A stretch of 64,000 nt of DNA. Source: Fragilariopsis cylindrus CCMP1102 (Eukaryota; Bacillariophyta; Bacillariophyceae; Bacillariales; Bacillariaceae). Position 1 is the stretch's first letter, and each line of letters begins with the position of its first letter. A model generated the notes under the pieces. It searched no databases and was not told the origin of the DNA. It worked only from the letters and a program-made list of their open reading frames with translations. The stretch covers positions 496,001 through 560,000 of the forward strand of contig FMBT01000301.1 of the NCBI GenBank assembly GCA_900095095.1, in the 5' to 3' direction. Position numbers and translations under genes: made by a program. This document shows positions 31,428-42,153 of the stretch, piece by piece.

Positions 31428-32984
31428 ATGGCTGATCAAACTAGAAAAACAACTCGATTGTCATTGGTTTCATCATCATTATCATCGTCGTCGTCGTCTG
31501 ATAGGAAGAAGAAAATTGTTCATCCTGATAATGATGAAGTTGTGGTGATACAGGAATATTCTTCTTCGTCTCCTGGGACTGCTATCAAGCGAAGACGTTT
31601 ACTGGATTCATCCTCGTCATCTTCATCATCCACTAAAAACCAAAACCAAAACGAGAAAGCTTCTTTCAAAGATTATGATGATGATAATGAATCGGTCACG
31701 ATGGCAACCGTGGTGTCCTCCTCTCTCGTGATATCATCAACCCACGTAGACCATAATAACGACAGTACTACCGATGACGATGACGATAATTTGTACAATG
31801 GTATAGTTCCGACAATCGAAATCATCGGAATGAAATTATGCACAGTCGGATGTAGTAGTAAATATTCCAAAAACGAGATCATCCAAGCATTGAAAGATTT
31901 ATGTTTGTGGACGAAAAGAAATTTTATAGAAAAAAATGTGACACATACCTCGCTCTCGTGCTATATGGCTAACTTTTCAGAATTGGGAATGCTATCACGG
32001 ATTGTACTTTTTCTAAAAAGCAATACTAACGATGTCTCGTATTGCTACTATGCTACTGACCTTATAAAACGATATTTGCATGCCGACTATACCGTAAATA
32101 GTTTATTAACCAGTATTCCTCCTAATAGGATGACGAGTAAATTTATCCAACAGGGGGGTATCCAAATCCTCGTTCTTGCTAATGATGCATACGCCAAGAA
32201 ACGAAAAACCACTTCTCAATTACGAGCTTTGAAGAACATTTGGATGACCATAAACCTAATTCTATTTTTACAACCAATAGGAGAAGATGCAACGGAAGTA
32301 TTAGATAAAAATCAATGTATTTCAATTTTTGAATCTTGTATTAAAACTATGAATATGCTGAAAAATGACAACAACGATGTTTCATGCAATAATGATGGAT
32401 CGGCACAACCGGATGTTGATGATGATATTGCATACTATTCATCAGTAGTAGCTGGATACATATTTAAAACTCTGAGATTTTTTATTGAATCAAAGGTGAT
32501 GCCTATAAACGACATTATCGATACAAATTGTTCCAAAGGATATGTTGGGTTTCTAATGAAAGATCGCGAGCGCACAATTAATAATGGTGTCGGTGTCTGG
32601 CTTGAGGCAGCCCGTTTTTATATTGCTTGTTTTGAGCAAAACATTCTTTCAAGAGAAACCAGATCAGATGTTATAGTTCTCCTACCTTTTTGCGTTGAAT
32701 GCATAAAGAAATTGCTCGGATGCAAAAAAAAGAATGATAACTGTTTCGACCCCTCGTCGTACCCGATGAGGCTTCTCTGCGAAGTAAGTAAGATTATTGG
32801 CAGTACAACCATAAGAAAAACTCCAGGTCTTATGACTACGTTAGGTACACTTGTAGATTCAAATACTACAGACGTCCATCAGTATACAAAGAATGTCGCG
32901 TACAAACTTTTGGCACATCTATGTAAGCCATCTAGATCGGTGACTGCCGCTCGGGCACTACTGGATTTTTCGTCGAAGAAATAA
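31428..32984 (+). CDS. unrecognised helical-repeat (armadillo-like) protein
   Basis: The 518-aa protein has a Ser/Asp-rich N-terminus with basic clusters (SDRKKKIVH, IKRRRLLDS; possible nuclear signals). After about residue 130 there is a long alpha-helical region with repeating hydrophobic helices: IIQALKDLCLWTKRNF, FIQQGGIQILVLANDAYA, LKNIWMTINLILFL and EAARFYIACFEQNIL. The F.QQGGI..L..A segment resembles armadillo-type repeats of diatom family proteins. No catalytic motif, signal peptide or membrane span is visible. It could be a scaffold, but function is unknown. Single exon. Confidence 0.6.
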   Translation: MADQTRKTTRLSLVSSSLSSSSSSDRKKKIVHPDNDEVVVIQEYSSSSPGTAIKRRRLLDSSSSSSSSTKNQNQNEKASFKDYDDDNESVTMATVVSSSLVISSTHVDHNNDSTTDDDDDNLYNGIVPTIEIIGMKLCTVGCSSKYSKNEIIQALKDLCLWTKRNFIEKNVTHTSLSCYMANFSELGMLSRIVLFLKSNTNDVSYCYYATDLIKRYLHADYTVNSLLTSIPPNRMTSKFIQQGGIQILVLANDAYAKKRKTTSQLRALKNIWMTINLILFLQPIGEDATEVLDKNQCISIFESCIKTMNMLKNDNNDVSCNNDGSAQPDVDDDIAYYSSVVAGYIFKTLRFFIESKVMPINDIIDTNCSKGYVGFLMKDRERTINNGVGVWLEAARFYIACFEQNILSRETRSDVIVLLPFCVECIKKLLGCKKKNDNCFDPSSYPMRLLCEVSKIIGSTTIRKTPGLMTTLGTLVDSNTTDVHQYTKNVAYKLLAHLCKPSRSVTAARALLDFSSKK

Positions 32985-33390
32985 TAAAAACAATCACACA
33001 TTCACACACACACACACACACACAAGAGGATATATTAAATAGTATCACGAAATAAAAAGGAACATCAGATAAGATAATAACCTATTTAATTTTTAAATTA
33101 GCTATTTGAACAAGACATATCCTGTTAGTAATCAAGTTACGGTAGTACGGTAGGCCTATCGTTACTACAGGCAAAACACTTTAACTTTTTCAGGCTTTAT
33201 TTAATTAAAAACACATTGTCTTTCAAAAAAAGGACTTATTTAGTAGCATTTTAACTTCTCGTCAAAGGACAGACCTGTATTTATTTAGTTTTTATCTTAA
33301 ATAACGCGAAAAACTAAACCATGTCATGTGGTACTTGCTACCTGTACCACTCCACTTTCTGGCATTCTAACCCATCCTAGCATGTATAAA
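32985..33390. other. AT-rich spacer with CA repeat
   Basis: A (CA)n tract lies at 33000-33024 right after the gene, followed by AT-rich non-coding sequence up to the edge of the CpG-poor block. Confidence 0.5.
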
Positions 33391-34477
33391 GTCCCAATCA
33401 GATGGTATAGTGGATACCTGGACCAGACTTTGGGGCGCTAGGTATGCTTTCTCCACACTGGAAGGTGGTAAAGGGTGTGATGCAGCCTAGGACATGGGAA
33501 AATGGCCCATTTGGGGGGGGGGGGGGGGGTATGTGACCTAGTACACACTCAAAGGGATGAATTGTCCCAAAGCATATGGAGTTGACCATATACACCAAAG
33601 GCAATATAAACTTGGGGAGCATTGGCAGGACCATGCTTGATGTGGGCGCTAAAGGGGGAACCCTGTTTTGGGGCCTAAATGACCCTTTTTGGAGCTTAGC
33701 ACACCCTGACACCTTCCTAACCTCCCTACAGCCCTAAGCAATAGTTGGACCTTGTACCCATAGGTAAAATTTTGAGCTCCATATAATTTTTCAAGGTTAT
33801 TAGGTCTGTATTGATAGTGCATCACTGCCTTGATTACACAAGCACTTTGCACTTAGAGAAATTGTGTGTTTTTAATTGCAGTTGGTTTTGACCTGTGACA
33901 CCCCAAACATATGTATGATTCCCTAAAGCAGTGATAAAATCAAAAATCTGTATGAGTTAGGTTGATGCCTAGCTATTTTATTTGGGACTCAGCAGACCTG
34001 GTATGGGCGCTGTAGCTGCTCAAATATTTTTGCAATGTGTGCATTTTGGGCTATTTTATGTCTATTCTATTGTCTGTTCCCCATCACACCACACCACCAA
34101 TATGGCAAATGTTCCAAGTATTGTTGGTGTATTTTGACCATACGCATATATGGAAGGTATCTGGGTGGTCAAACAATGGTCCTTTTTTGATGTTGTGGCA
34201 GCCTATTTCCGAATGATACTTTTGGGCATGGAAATATGACATAATGGCCAAAATGCAATGTTTGTGTTCTGAAGGCAAGAATAAGGTAAGTATGAAGGAT
34301 CACGACCCTTGGTTCATCCTCTGTGGGTATGAGATGGATGACTGGGTGGTATCTGGTGCACCATGCTGGTTCTAGGACCTAAGTAGAAGTTGTTCATCTT
34401 ATTATTTAAAGTTGTTTAAAATATTCCAATAACCAATCAGAACTACTTAAGTCAAGCGATGATGAACCAAAGGGATA
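33391..34477. repeat. CpG-poor non-coding block, upper part
   Basis: Composition changes near 33390: higher G+C, many TG/CA steps, but only about seven CpG dinucleotides by eye in roughly 1.1 kb. A G17 run lies at 33513-33529. Frames of up to 104 codons exist but have no family features. I infer an old methylated repeat or transposon remnant. No terminal repeats or transposase-like motif were recognised. Confidence 0.45.
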
Positions 34478-35345
34478 GAAAAGTTGTAGGAGGCAACCAA
34501 AATGGTATAGAATACTTTGTGGATGTTTGACCCAGCTGGTGTTGTCCTATGGAACCATTTCATATATGATATTTTGTGGTTCATTTCTCGTCAAAAATCA
34601 TATTTTTTGTTTGTGCAACAGCAGTGAAAAGAATTTTATTCCCCAACCACAGGAACAGAAAAGATGTAGGAGGCAAACTAAATGTTCTAGTACACTATAT
34701 GAATGCTAGTGCACCTGACCCATCTGGTGCGATATGTTTTGGTTCATTTTGATTGAAAATCTTGTTTTTTGTGCGCGGAACAACAGCAAAACAAGATTTA
34801 TTCTTCAACCAAAGGAACAGATAAGATATAGGAGGCAAACTAAATGTTCTAGTACACTATATAAATGCTAGTGCACCTGACTGGTCAGGTGTTGTCCTCT
34901 GCAACCCTTTCAAATGTGATATTTTGTGGTTCATTTTGATTGAAAATCTTGATTATTTTTGTGCGTGTGCCAACAGCCACAGGAACATGAAAGTTGTATG
35001 GTGCCAACATATTGTTCTAGTATACTATGTGGATGTTAGTACACCCAACCTATTTGTTGTTGTTTTCTGCAACCATTTCAAATACTTTATTTTGTGGTTC
35101 CTTTCTGATCAAAAATCTTGTTATTTTTGTGTGCCTGCCATAAAAGCATAATGAATTTTATTCCTCAACCACAAAAACAGAAAAGTGGTAGGAGGCAAAC
35201 ACAATATTCTAGTACACTATGTGAATGTTTGTTGAACTAGCCTATTTGGTGAGTCCTCTCCACCCTTTCAAATGCTATATTTTGTGGTTCATTTCTGATC
35301 AAAAATCTTGTTATTTTTGTGTGCCTGCCATAGTGAAAGTAATGG
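34478..35345. repeat. satellite array, about five units of 163-193 bp
   Basis: Unit starts are near 34478, 34658, 34821, 34988 and 35181. Each unit carries in order: a GTAGGAGGCAAAC-type start, TTCTAGTACACTAT, a short variable part, ATTTTGTGGTTCATTT, CAAAAATCTTGTT, and an ACCACAGGAACAG-type end. Units differ by substitutions and small indels, so the array is not recent. It is CpG-poor like the sequence before it. Confidence 0.8.
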
Positions 35346-35725
35346 TAAATCAAGTCCATGATCAAATCCAGTCCCGTGGTAGAAAGGTAAAAGAATGGCG
35401 TTCCCCATCAACATCGGCTCACTCAATAAAAACAACATACTGTACATATCATTATCAGAATTGCAATTTAGAAATTCACATCATCGATTTTGTCTTATTA
35501 TCTCCCTGTACCCACCCTCGCACTGCTAATCCACTACCAGTTGACTCTCGCTTTACTGACATGTCCTAAACAGACAGAGAGGCAGGCAGGCAGAAAGATT
35601 TACTACCAGACAAACAAAGATTTGTTGAAGCAGAACAGATCGTAGTCGTGGTGTAGAGAATAATTAACCAACCCTTCCTTCGTTCGTCTTCCCTCACATC
35701 ATCGTGATAGCTGGACGAAGTGCGA

Positions 35726-37723
35726 ATGTTAATATTCCGACGACGACGACCTGTACGACGAGTCCAAAAAAGAAGATCGATTCTGTTATTTTTGATGAAG
35801 TTAGTATTACTTTCCTTATCCACTACGAAATTTATACGTGTAATACGGACGTGTCAATCATTAAAATCAGCTGCATTTTTACAATTGCCGATGTCAATAA
35901 ATCCTCGAAAGACGACGAACAACTTACGGTTATTTTCTTCTTCATCATCGGTGACAACCTCGTCCGATACCGATAGCTCAAGTAACAGCAGTCGTAATAA
36001 TAAAATGAAACCGACCGATAAATCATCAACATCAGCATCACTACCGTCATCATCATTTCCATTATCAAATCGTATTATACATACATTAGATCCATGTGTT
36101 GTGAAAACAAAAGAATGGATACAAAAGTATACACCTTTATGGACGACAGGCGGAAAAGAAAATGGAGATGGAGATGATGAGAAAGAAGAAGATGGCGGAA
36201 TTTTTAGTTTAGCACAAGGGATTGTATATTGGAAACCACCACCATCATGTTCCATTGCACTACAGGATGCTGTTATGTCAATGAGTAGTAATACATTTGA
36301 TGACAATAAAGATCACAACAATAGCGATGATGATGATGATCCATTGTCATTACATTCCTATAGTCCAGCACAAGGTATACCAGAATTAGTTTCTGCAATA
36401 CAAGAAAAAATAAGTACAGAACATGGAATGATCAATCATGATGTTACTGTGACTGTTGGTGCGAATCAAGCATATATGAATTGTGTATTAACTATAATGG
36501 GTGATAATGGTGATAGTGGAAACAACAATAATAATAAGGCTATTGTATTTGCACCCTATTATTTCAATCATGTAATGGCAATACAAATGTGTTGTGGTAG
36601 TGAATCATTAGTTGTTGGACCAACTGATATGAATACTGGTTATCCTAATAAAGAATGGTTAAAACAAACATTAGGAAACGATAATAATATACGGATGGTA
36701 ACAATAGTGAATCCAGGTAATCCAACAGGTATAACTTTATCCTATGAACATGTCAAAGAAATAGTAGATGTATGTCGGAAGCATGGTGTTTGGGTAATAT
36801 TAGATTGTACCTATGAACATTTTTTGAATGACGATAACATTAAAAAATTACCAACATTCGCGAATGAATCACATGTTGTACATCTATTTTCATTTTCAAA
36901 AGGTTATTCATTAGCGGGATATCGATGTGGATATTTAATATCACATAAAAATGCTGGTGAATTTTTACATCATATGTTAAAGGTACAAGATACAATACCA
37001 ATTGGTCCACCACGTATGTCACAGCATATTGCCTTAGGTGCATTACGTCAGGGTAGTAATAGTGGTAGAAGTGCTAGTGCTAGTGGTACTGTTGGTAGCG
37101 ATAGCGATGGTACTACTAGTAGTAGTGGTAGTGGATCATACTATAGTACATCATCAAAAGAATGGGTATATAAAAAATATGCTACATTAGATAAAAGTAG
37201 AGAATATATATTGAATGCAATTTCATCATCATTACCACAAACATTAGGTGGATCAGGAAGGTACGTGTACTAGTATATACGGCTTACTTGTTATGATATT
37301 TTACTTAACAAAAGAAATTCATTGATGCATGTACTTATCATGCGATTTCGATTTTTCACTTCCAATTCATCCTTTTTTTCTTCTTCCCGCTGTAACTTTT
37401 ATGTCTTTCATTATGCTGTGTAACGTAGCATGTATGTTATGGGAAAATTACCTGATGGTTTAGATCTTTCTTCGATTGATAACGACAATGGTGATAACGA
37501 CAATGAAGATGAAGATGAATTAAGTAGTATAGATGTGAAATTTTGTCGTTTATTAATAAAATATTATGGTGTTGCTGTCATACCTGGTTCATTTTGTGGC
37601 TTGCCTGGATGGATACGTATATGTTATGCAAATTTACCACCTTCAAAAACAAAAATAGCAGCTAAACGATTGAAAAAAGGTATTGATGAATTGACGAAAA
37701 ATATAATAACAACATCAAAATAA
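35726..37723 (+). CDS. class I/II PLP aminotransferase, possibly plastid-targeted
   Basis: Exons are 35726-37260 and 37429-37723; the phase-2 intron is 168 nt (donor gtacgt, acceptor acgtag), giving about 609 aa. Fold type I motifs are present in order: SYSPAQGIPELVSAI, TVGANQAYMNCVL, VNPGNPTG, VILDCTYEHF, and the PLP lysine segment FSFSKGYSLAGYRCGY. The C-terminal exon adds MYVMGKLP, VAVIPGSFCG and the substrate-carboxylate Arg in WIRICYA. It should transfer an amino group between an amino acid and a 2-oxo acid; the substrate is open. The N-terminus is basic, then hydrophobic (RRSILLFLMKLVLLSLS), then KSAAFLQ, which resembles a diatom bipartite plastid presequence with Phe at the cleavage site. 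A Ser/Gly repeat is inserted before the C-terminal domain. Confidence 0.85.
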
Positions 37724-37855
37724 ATATGGTAGAACTAACAATCTAACAATTTATATAACATACCGCTAAGAATGCTTATATACAACGTCAATGGATTTTT
37801 AAAGAATAGTAACTATCTCATAATTATCGTCGTCGTTGTCTTAATTTTCTTGTTT
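37724..37855. terminator. short convergent 3' region
   Basis: Only about 130 nt separate the stops of the aminotransferase (plus) and the ankyrin-like gene (minus), so both 3' ends must be processed here and may overlap. Confidence 0.35.
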
Positions 37856-39274
37856 TTATGTTCCTTTCTTTCGTTTTAGCTTTTCTGAATCGCAATTATT
37901 ACTAGTTGCTTCATTAGTAGAACTATCTATTGTCATTGCCGTCACTGTCGCCTGCTTTGATGATAGTAGCTTATGCAAAATATCAGGTTGTCTCCGTATT
38001 AGGAAATACACACATGCTAAGTGAATATTTTTGTTCATAGCTGCCATCATCAGTGCCTCTGTAATATTAATTGGTGTGTCTGAATATCGAATAAGAGTAT
38101 CTTCTACGATCTTCATCACTTCATCGTATCCGAATCTATCCCAAGCCAATCGGAAGGGAGCTGGACCGAAGTGTAAGGGACTATGGAACAGAAGACTAAT
38201 CCCTTTCTTATTCGGAAAGTATTTAATTCCAGCCTCAAATACTGATCCGAATCCTCGAATGGAAGATTTGGATGCAGCATGATGAAGTGGTAGCCATCTT
38301 AGACTACTATTGGTCAACGAACTCGGATCCCACTCGATCAAGAACCGAAATCGCGTATCTGCAAAATAACTAACATCGCCACACAATCTATCCAAAAGGT
38401 CTTCCTTTTGAATGTCTTCTTTTTTGAAACCCCCCATTCTTCTCAATTGTACCAAAACTTGTAAATATTTACTATCAATGGTTTCGTGATGTTCTCGATT
38501 GTGAAGTTCGTTCCATGAATCACTTAACATTAAATTTTGTAGAACATTATTATCACCATCATCTTGAACAAACAACCCACCGCCAAAGTCTTCCCCAAAC
38601 CATATACCGAATACATCGAGCTCTATTGCTAACCTAATTAATAGAGGGATAAACGAAACGGCTTTTAGGTTGCACCTACGAATACTTGGCTCGCCACGGT
38701 ATGAAAATGCGAGTAGTTGAACTGGATAGAAAGATTCTACATACTCATCGTCATCATCGTGCAATCCAATAATGTATTTTGTCGTCAGCACCTTTGGAAA
38801 TAACCGAATAGCTGTTTCAACTTCCTGTTCCGTATCACGATCACTATCCAAGCCATGATAATTTTCCAGATCATTACTACAAATCATACCATGGATATTC
38901 GATTTAACTGTATCCAAAAATTCTTCTATTAATTCATCTGTTTGCACAGGCAATTTTTTTTTCTGTTCAAGGACCGACATTATTTTAAGATGCCTTTGTT
39001 CAGCAGCCTCAGCAGCTTCAGCAGCTTCAGCAGCATCGGCAGCATCGGCAGCAGTAACAGCAGCATCGATATTTGATTTAACTGTATTCAAAAATTCTTC
39101 TATTAATACATCTATTTCATTCCTTGTTTGCACAGGCAAATTTGTTTTCTGTTGAAGGACCCACCTTATTTTAAGATGTCTTTGTTCAGCAGTCTCAGCA
39201 ACATCGACAGCAGTAACAACAGCATCGGCTTCCAGCTGATCTTCATCCACTCCATTATCAATATTGTCGTCCAT
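37856..39274 (-). CDS. ankyrin-like protein, family B paralogue 1
   Basis: The 472-aa protein has an acidic Ala/Glu-rich N-terminus containing a duplicated segment, EQRHLKIxxVLxQKxxLPVQT...LIEEFLxTVKSNI (twice, about residues 31-75 and 91-127). The family body follows: LDSDRDTEQEVETAIRLFPKVL, YPVQLLAFSYRGE, LKAVSFIPLLIRLAIELDVF and HHETIDSKYLQVLVQLRR. Then come ankyrin-like repeats: FLIEWDPSSL, LPLHHAA, FEAGIKYFPNKKGISLLF and VYFLIRRQPDILHKLLSS. The C-terminus is basic (SEKLKRKKGT). The gene at 58002 is a full paralogue and 22483-22764 a remnant. Protein interaction is likely from the repeats, but function is unknown. No signal peptide; single exon. Confidence 0.75.
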   Translation of the reverse strand: MDDNIDNGVDEDQLEADAVVTAVDVAETAEQRHLKIRWVLQQKTNLPVQTRNEIDVLIEEFLNTVKSNIDAAVTAADAADAAEAAEAAEAAEQRHLKIMSVLEQKKKLPVQTDELIEEFLDTVKSNIHGMICSNDLENYHGLDSDRDTEQEVETAIRLFPKVLTTKYIIGLHDDDDEYVESFYPVQLLAFSYRGEPSIRRCNLKAVSFIPLLIRLAIELDVFGIWFGEDFGGGLFVQDDGDNNVLQNLMLSDSWNELHNREHHETIDSKYLQVLVQLRRMGGFKKEDIQKEDLLDRLCGDVSYFADTRFRFLIEWDPSSLTNSSLRWLPLHHAASKSSIRGFGSVFEAGIKYFPNKKGISLLFHSPLHFGPAPFRLAWDRFGYDEVMKIVEDTLIRYSDTPINITEALMMAAMNKNIHLACVYFLIRRQPDILHKLLSSKQATVTAMTIDSSTNEATSNNCDSEKLKRKKGT

Positions 39275-39782
39275 GGTGTCTATCTCTTTGCAATGCTTTT
39301 GTCTACGTTTCTGTGTTAATGTTGTTGTGTGTTGTTCTTGTCTTTATGTCTTGTGTCCTTGTGAAAATGTGAAAAATAAAAACATCCATTCGCGCGCGCT
39401 AAAATAGATCTGTATCACAAAACGTACTTCGTACGTCGTACGTTGTACGATTGATTGTTTCATACCATTATAGCTGCATTAAAACAAAACCTGAACTAGA
39501 ATATATTATACTATTATTAGTATATAAGATGTTCAGTAAAAAAGGATACAGAAGTAGAGCTAAACGCTTGTGAAGAGGAATATATGAATGAAGAATTGTT
39601 TTCCCTCTTTATTTATCGTCCGTGCTGAATCACTTAATTGTTGAAATATTCCTATTTTAAAAAAGTTCGAAGTTGATAGATAATGTACGATATACTTTCA
39701 CTTATTTCTTTAGAGCTACTGTACCAACTCTTGTACCTTCTACTACTACAAAGCCATCGTTTGATGTTGTTTTATTTTTAAA
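39275..39782. other. intergenic region
   Basis: A cluster of CGTAC motifs at 39419-39450 can form small hairpins. Otherwise this is AT-rich promoter and spacer with no gene. Confidence 0.4.
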
Positions 39783-40130
39783 TCACAAATTCTTCTTCAC
39801 AAAGTACTGTAAAAGTCGTTCTCGTATAAGATCGGCAGCATGTTGACCTGATCGGACTGCTCCTTCTATATATCCTTTACCAAATCTAGCATGGTAATCT
39901 GATCCAGCCCAAAATAGATATGTTGATTTTTCAACTTGACGATACGCATTCCAGTATTTAGATTGAGACAATACATTAGGTCGGAAATAACCTGTATATG
40001 CACCTGCAACATACTTATAAGATGATGGTCCCCAATCAGCTGTGATAAAATCATATAGTACCCATAATGGTGGTTGTTGACTATCATCATCGCTGATGTC
40101 AATATCATTATTCTCGTTCATCCTCGACAT
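39783..40130 (-). pseudogene. C-terminal remnant of a flavin amine oxidase
   Basis: The 115-codon frame ends with the FAD-contacting C-terminal part of the monoamine/polyamine oxidase family: YVAGAYTGYFRPN, then STYLFWAGSDYHARFGKGY and IEGAVRSGQHAADLIRERL. Full enzymes are about 450-500 aa and begin with a Rossmann GxGxxG; nothing of this is visible in the 570 bases upstream. The N-terminal 20 residues (MSRMNENNDIDISDDD) look like chance or linker sequence. It is either a truncated gene or a last exon with a distant 5' part; I favour a remnant. Confidence 0.6.
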
Positions 40131-40708
40131 ATCACAATGTAGTCTCTTACTGGTGAAATGTTCCTACATCAAAGGGTATCTGGTAAGTTCAAGATAACTG
40201 TTCGAAACAAGAAATAAGCCAAACCAATGCATGTATTGATTTTTACCATCAATGACTTGCTTGGACCAGAAAAAAAACAGGGTTACAGACTTTATTTATA
40301 TTCTAGTTTGCATTCAATGACAAAAAGACTTATGCAAAACAGAACTTTAAGAACGGAAGGAAGATTTTACTGCCTACCATATACAAAGCTAGATAGCTAG
40401 ACGTTCATATTATGCGTTTACTTTGATCTTCTACATCTACTAAATATTTGTGACTATTCTTATGTAATATAATTCATACATTCGTCCATTGTATGTTTAG
40501 ATATACTTAAAAGTAGTCAAAAAAATCGAAGTATGGGTACGCAATGTACGCTAAATACTGCACAAATACCAGTGACAACGTCGATGACGATGCATCCTCA
40601 ACCAATACCAATACCCCTACCAATACCAGTACCAACACCACTCTACCTACCACAATCTCTCAAGATATTAGATTCTAAAGGATCAATGTTTTTTTTCTTT
40701 CCTTAATA
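40131..40708. other. intergenic region
   Basis: CCAATACCA/CCAATACC repeats occur at 40605-40645. No oxidase N-terminal sequence is recognised here on the minus strand. Confidence 0.4.
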
Positions 40709-41527
40709 TTATGAAAATAAAAATTCATTCCAATCATCCGCTTTCCAACTAGATGATATTTGTGTTGCTTCAATACCATTTGCAAAGACGGTCGGTGTGA
40801 CATGTACACCACGTGAACGATGATACTTGCACGCCCATTTTAATTCTTGTGTTATACCATTACCACCATTTCCATTTCCATTATTATTATTACCTGGAGG
40901 CGGACGACCATCTTCTCTACTACTATTTTCTGGTAGAGTAGTAGATGATGCAGGATATAATAATTCTTTCACATTTTGTGTATATTCCTCTTCTAACCAC
41001 GAGGGTAAACAATCTAATAAATCATTATAAATTTCAATTCTGGATTTATTCCAGGTATCATCATCGGTAAATTTATTTTGATTCATAAATTTTTTATATA
41101 CATTCCGTATAAAACCTAAATACAATCCTGGTAATACTTTTTTGACGGCTAACGCGGCCTCATGGACCATGGTCGATTGTGGATGCCAGGGTTGTATGAC
41201 ATGATGAATTTTGATAGTCACATTTGCAATATTATTATTTTGTGCAGTAGAATTATTGATACCAGGAACAACATCGTCATATAATGTACGAAACATTTTA
41301 GCAGAAAATGGACATATTAAATCTAAAAAACAATTAATTTCAATATTATTTTTGATAGGACGATTATGATCCTCGTCGTCAGCAGCAATACTTCTAGTAC
41401 CTACTGGTCGTAATCCTGATCCATTATCTTCTTCGTTCTTACTATTGGAGGATGACGGTGTTGTTAGTGTTGGCGCTGGAGACGTCAAGAATGATCCACA
41501 AGGAAAGGGAGGGAGAGGAGGAGGCAT
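40709..41527 (-). CDS. DsbA-like thioredoxin-fold protein
   Basis: The 272-aa protein has a Pro/Ser-rich start, then the thioredoxin-fold first strand and active-site position INCFLDLICPFSAKMFRTL (CPFS at 72-75). A helical insertion follows (VHEAALAVKKVLPGLYLGFI and the YKKFMNQNKFTDD region), then the cis-Pro loop GVHVTPTVFANG near residue 248, and a final helix. The CPFS site has one Cys, so disulfide exchange by a CXXC pair is not possible; DsbA-family relatives with CPxS sites include glutathione-dependent or 2-hydroxychromene isomerase-like proteins. There is no convincing signal peptide at the annotated ATG. Single exon. The exact reaction is unknown. Confidence 0.72.
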   Translation of the reverse strand: MPPPLPPFPCGSFLTSPAPTLTTPSSSNSKNEEDNGSGLRPVGTRSIAADDEDHNRPIKNNIEINCFLDLICPFSAKMFRTLYDDVVPGINNSTAQNNNIANVTIKIHHVIQPWHPQSTMVHEAALAVKKVLPGLYLGFIRNVYKKFMNQNKFTDDDTWNKSRIEIYNDLLDCLPSWLEEEYTQNVKELLYPASSTTLPENSSREDGRPPPGNNNNGNGNGGNGITQELKWACKYHRSRGVHVTPTVFANGIEATQISSSWKADDWNEFLFS

Positions 41528-42074
41528 TGCGTTTTTATCTCTTTGTTTTATTTGTATTTCCTTTCGTACAGTAGTAGCTAGAATTTTTGGTGCAGATATA
41601 TTGAGAGACGATGACTACTGTACCGACTTATAATATCGTTCGTCTTCTGCCTACAGTAGCATAACATAGATTTGTTGACTCGATGATGATGTTTTCTTGT
41701 TTCTTAATCATCAAGAACATTAATTTGAAAGCGCGCAATTTCGACACGATTGAAAATTTAAAACAGTAGTACTCCTCGGAGAGGAGGATGGACGCATTGT
41801 TGTTCCGGGTAAAGCATGATCAGCGCGCAAAGTATCGTCAAGCGCATGAAGCAATTGAATGACGGAACAACATTATTATGAACACACTAAGGATCACTAT
41901 TCGGCGCTGTAAAAAGCAGATATCTACATACAATCAAAAATTGCCGTCGTCGAACAAAGCATTCAAGTTCTAAGTTCAATCGACGAATATAAAAGTAAAA
42001 ACAAAACCAACAACGTCACAGGCACATCGCTCGAATGAACCACAGTCCCTATCGGATCGAACGACTGATAGATT
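41528..42074. other. divergent promoter region
   Basis: The stretch lies between the DsbA-like gene (minus) and the second LRR-like gene (plus). No coding frame or recognised regulatory motif is seen. Confidence 0.4.
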
Positions 42075-42152
42075 TAATCAAATCAAATCAAATCAAATCA
42101 AATCAAATCAAATTAAATTACATCAAATTAAATTAAATTAAATTACATTAAA
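42075..42152. repeat. pentanucleotide repeat (AAATC/AAATT)n in the 5' leader
   Basis: About 14 AAATC and AAATT/ACATC units end two bases before the ATG of the LRR-like gene at 42154, so the tract probably lies in its 5' leader. Confidence 0.85.
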
Positions 42153-42153
42153 C

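Noticed and set aside
31428-32984. Importin-like identity for the helical-repeat protein
   Set aside because: Helical repeats are visible, but no importin-beta-binding or NLS-groove Trp/Asn pattern could be seen.
33398-33852. Minus-strand frames in the CpG-poor block
   Set aside because: The Pro run is the G17 tract and the rest has no protein-like conservation; treated as non-coding repeat.
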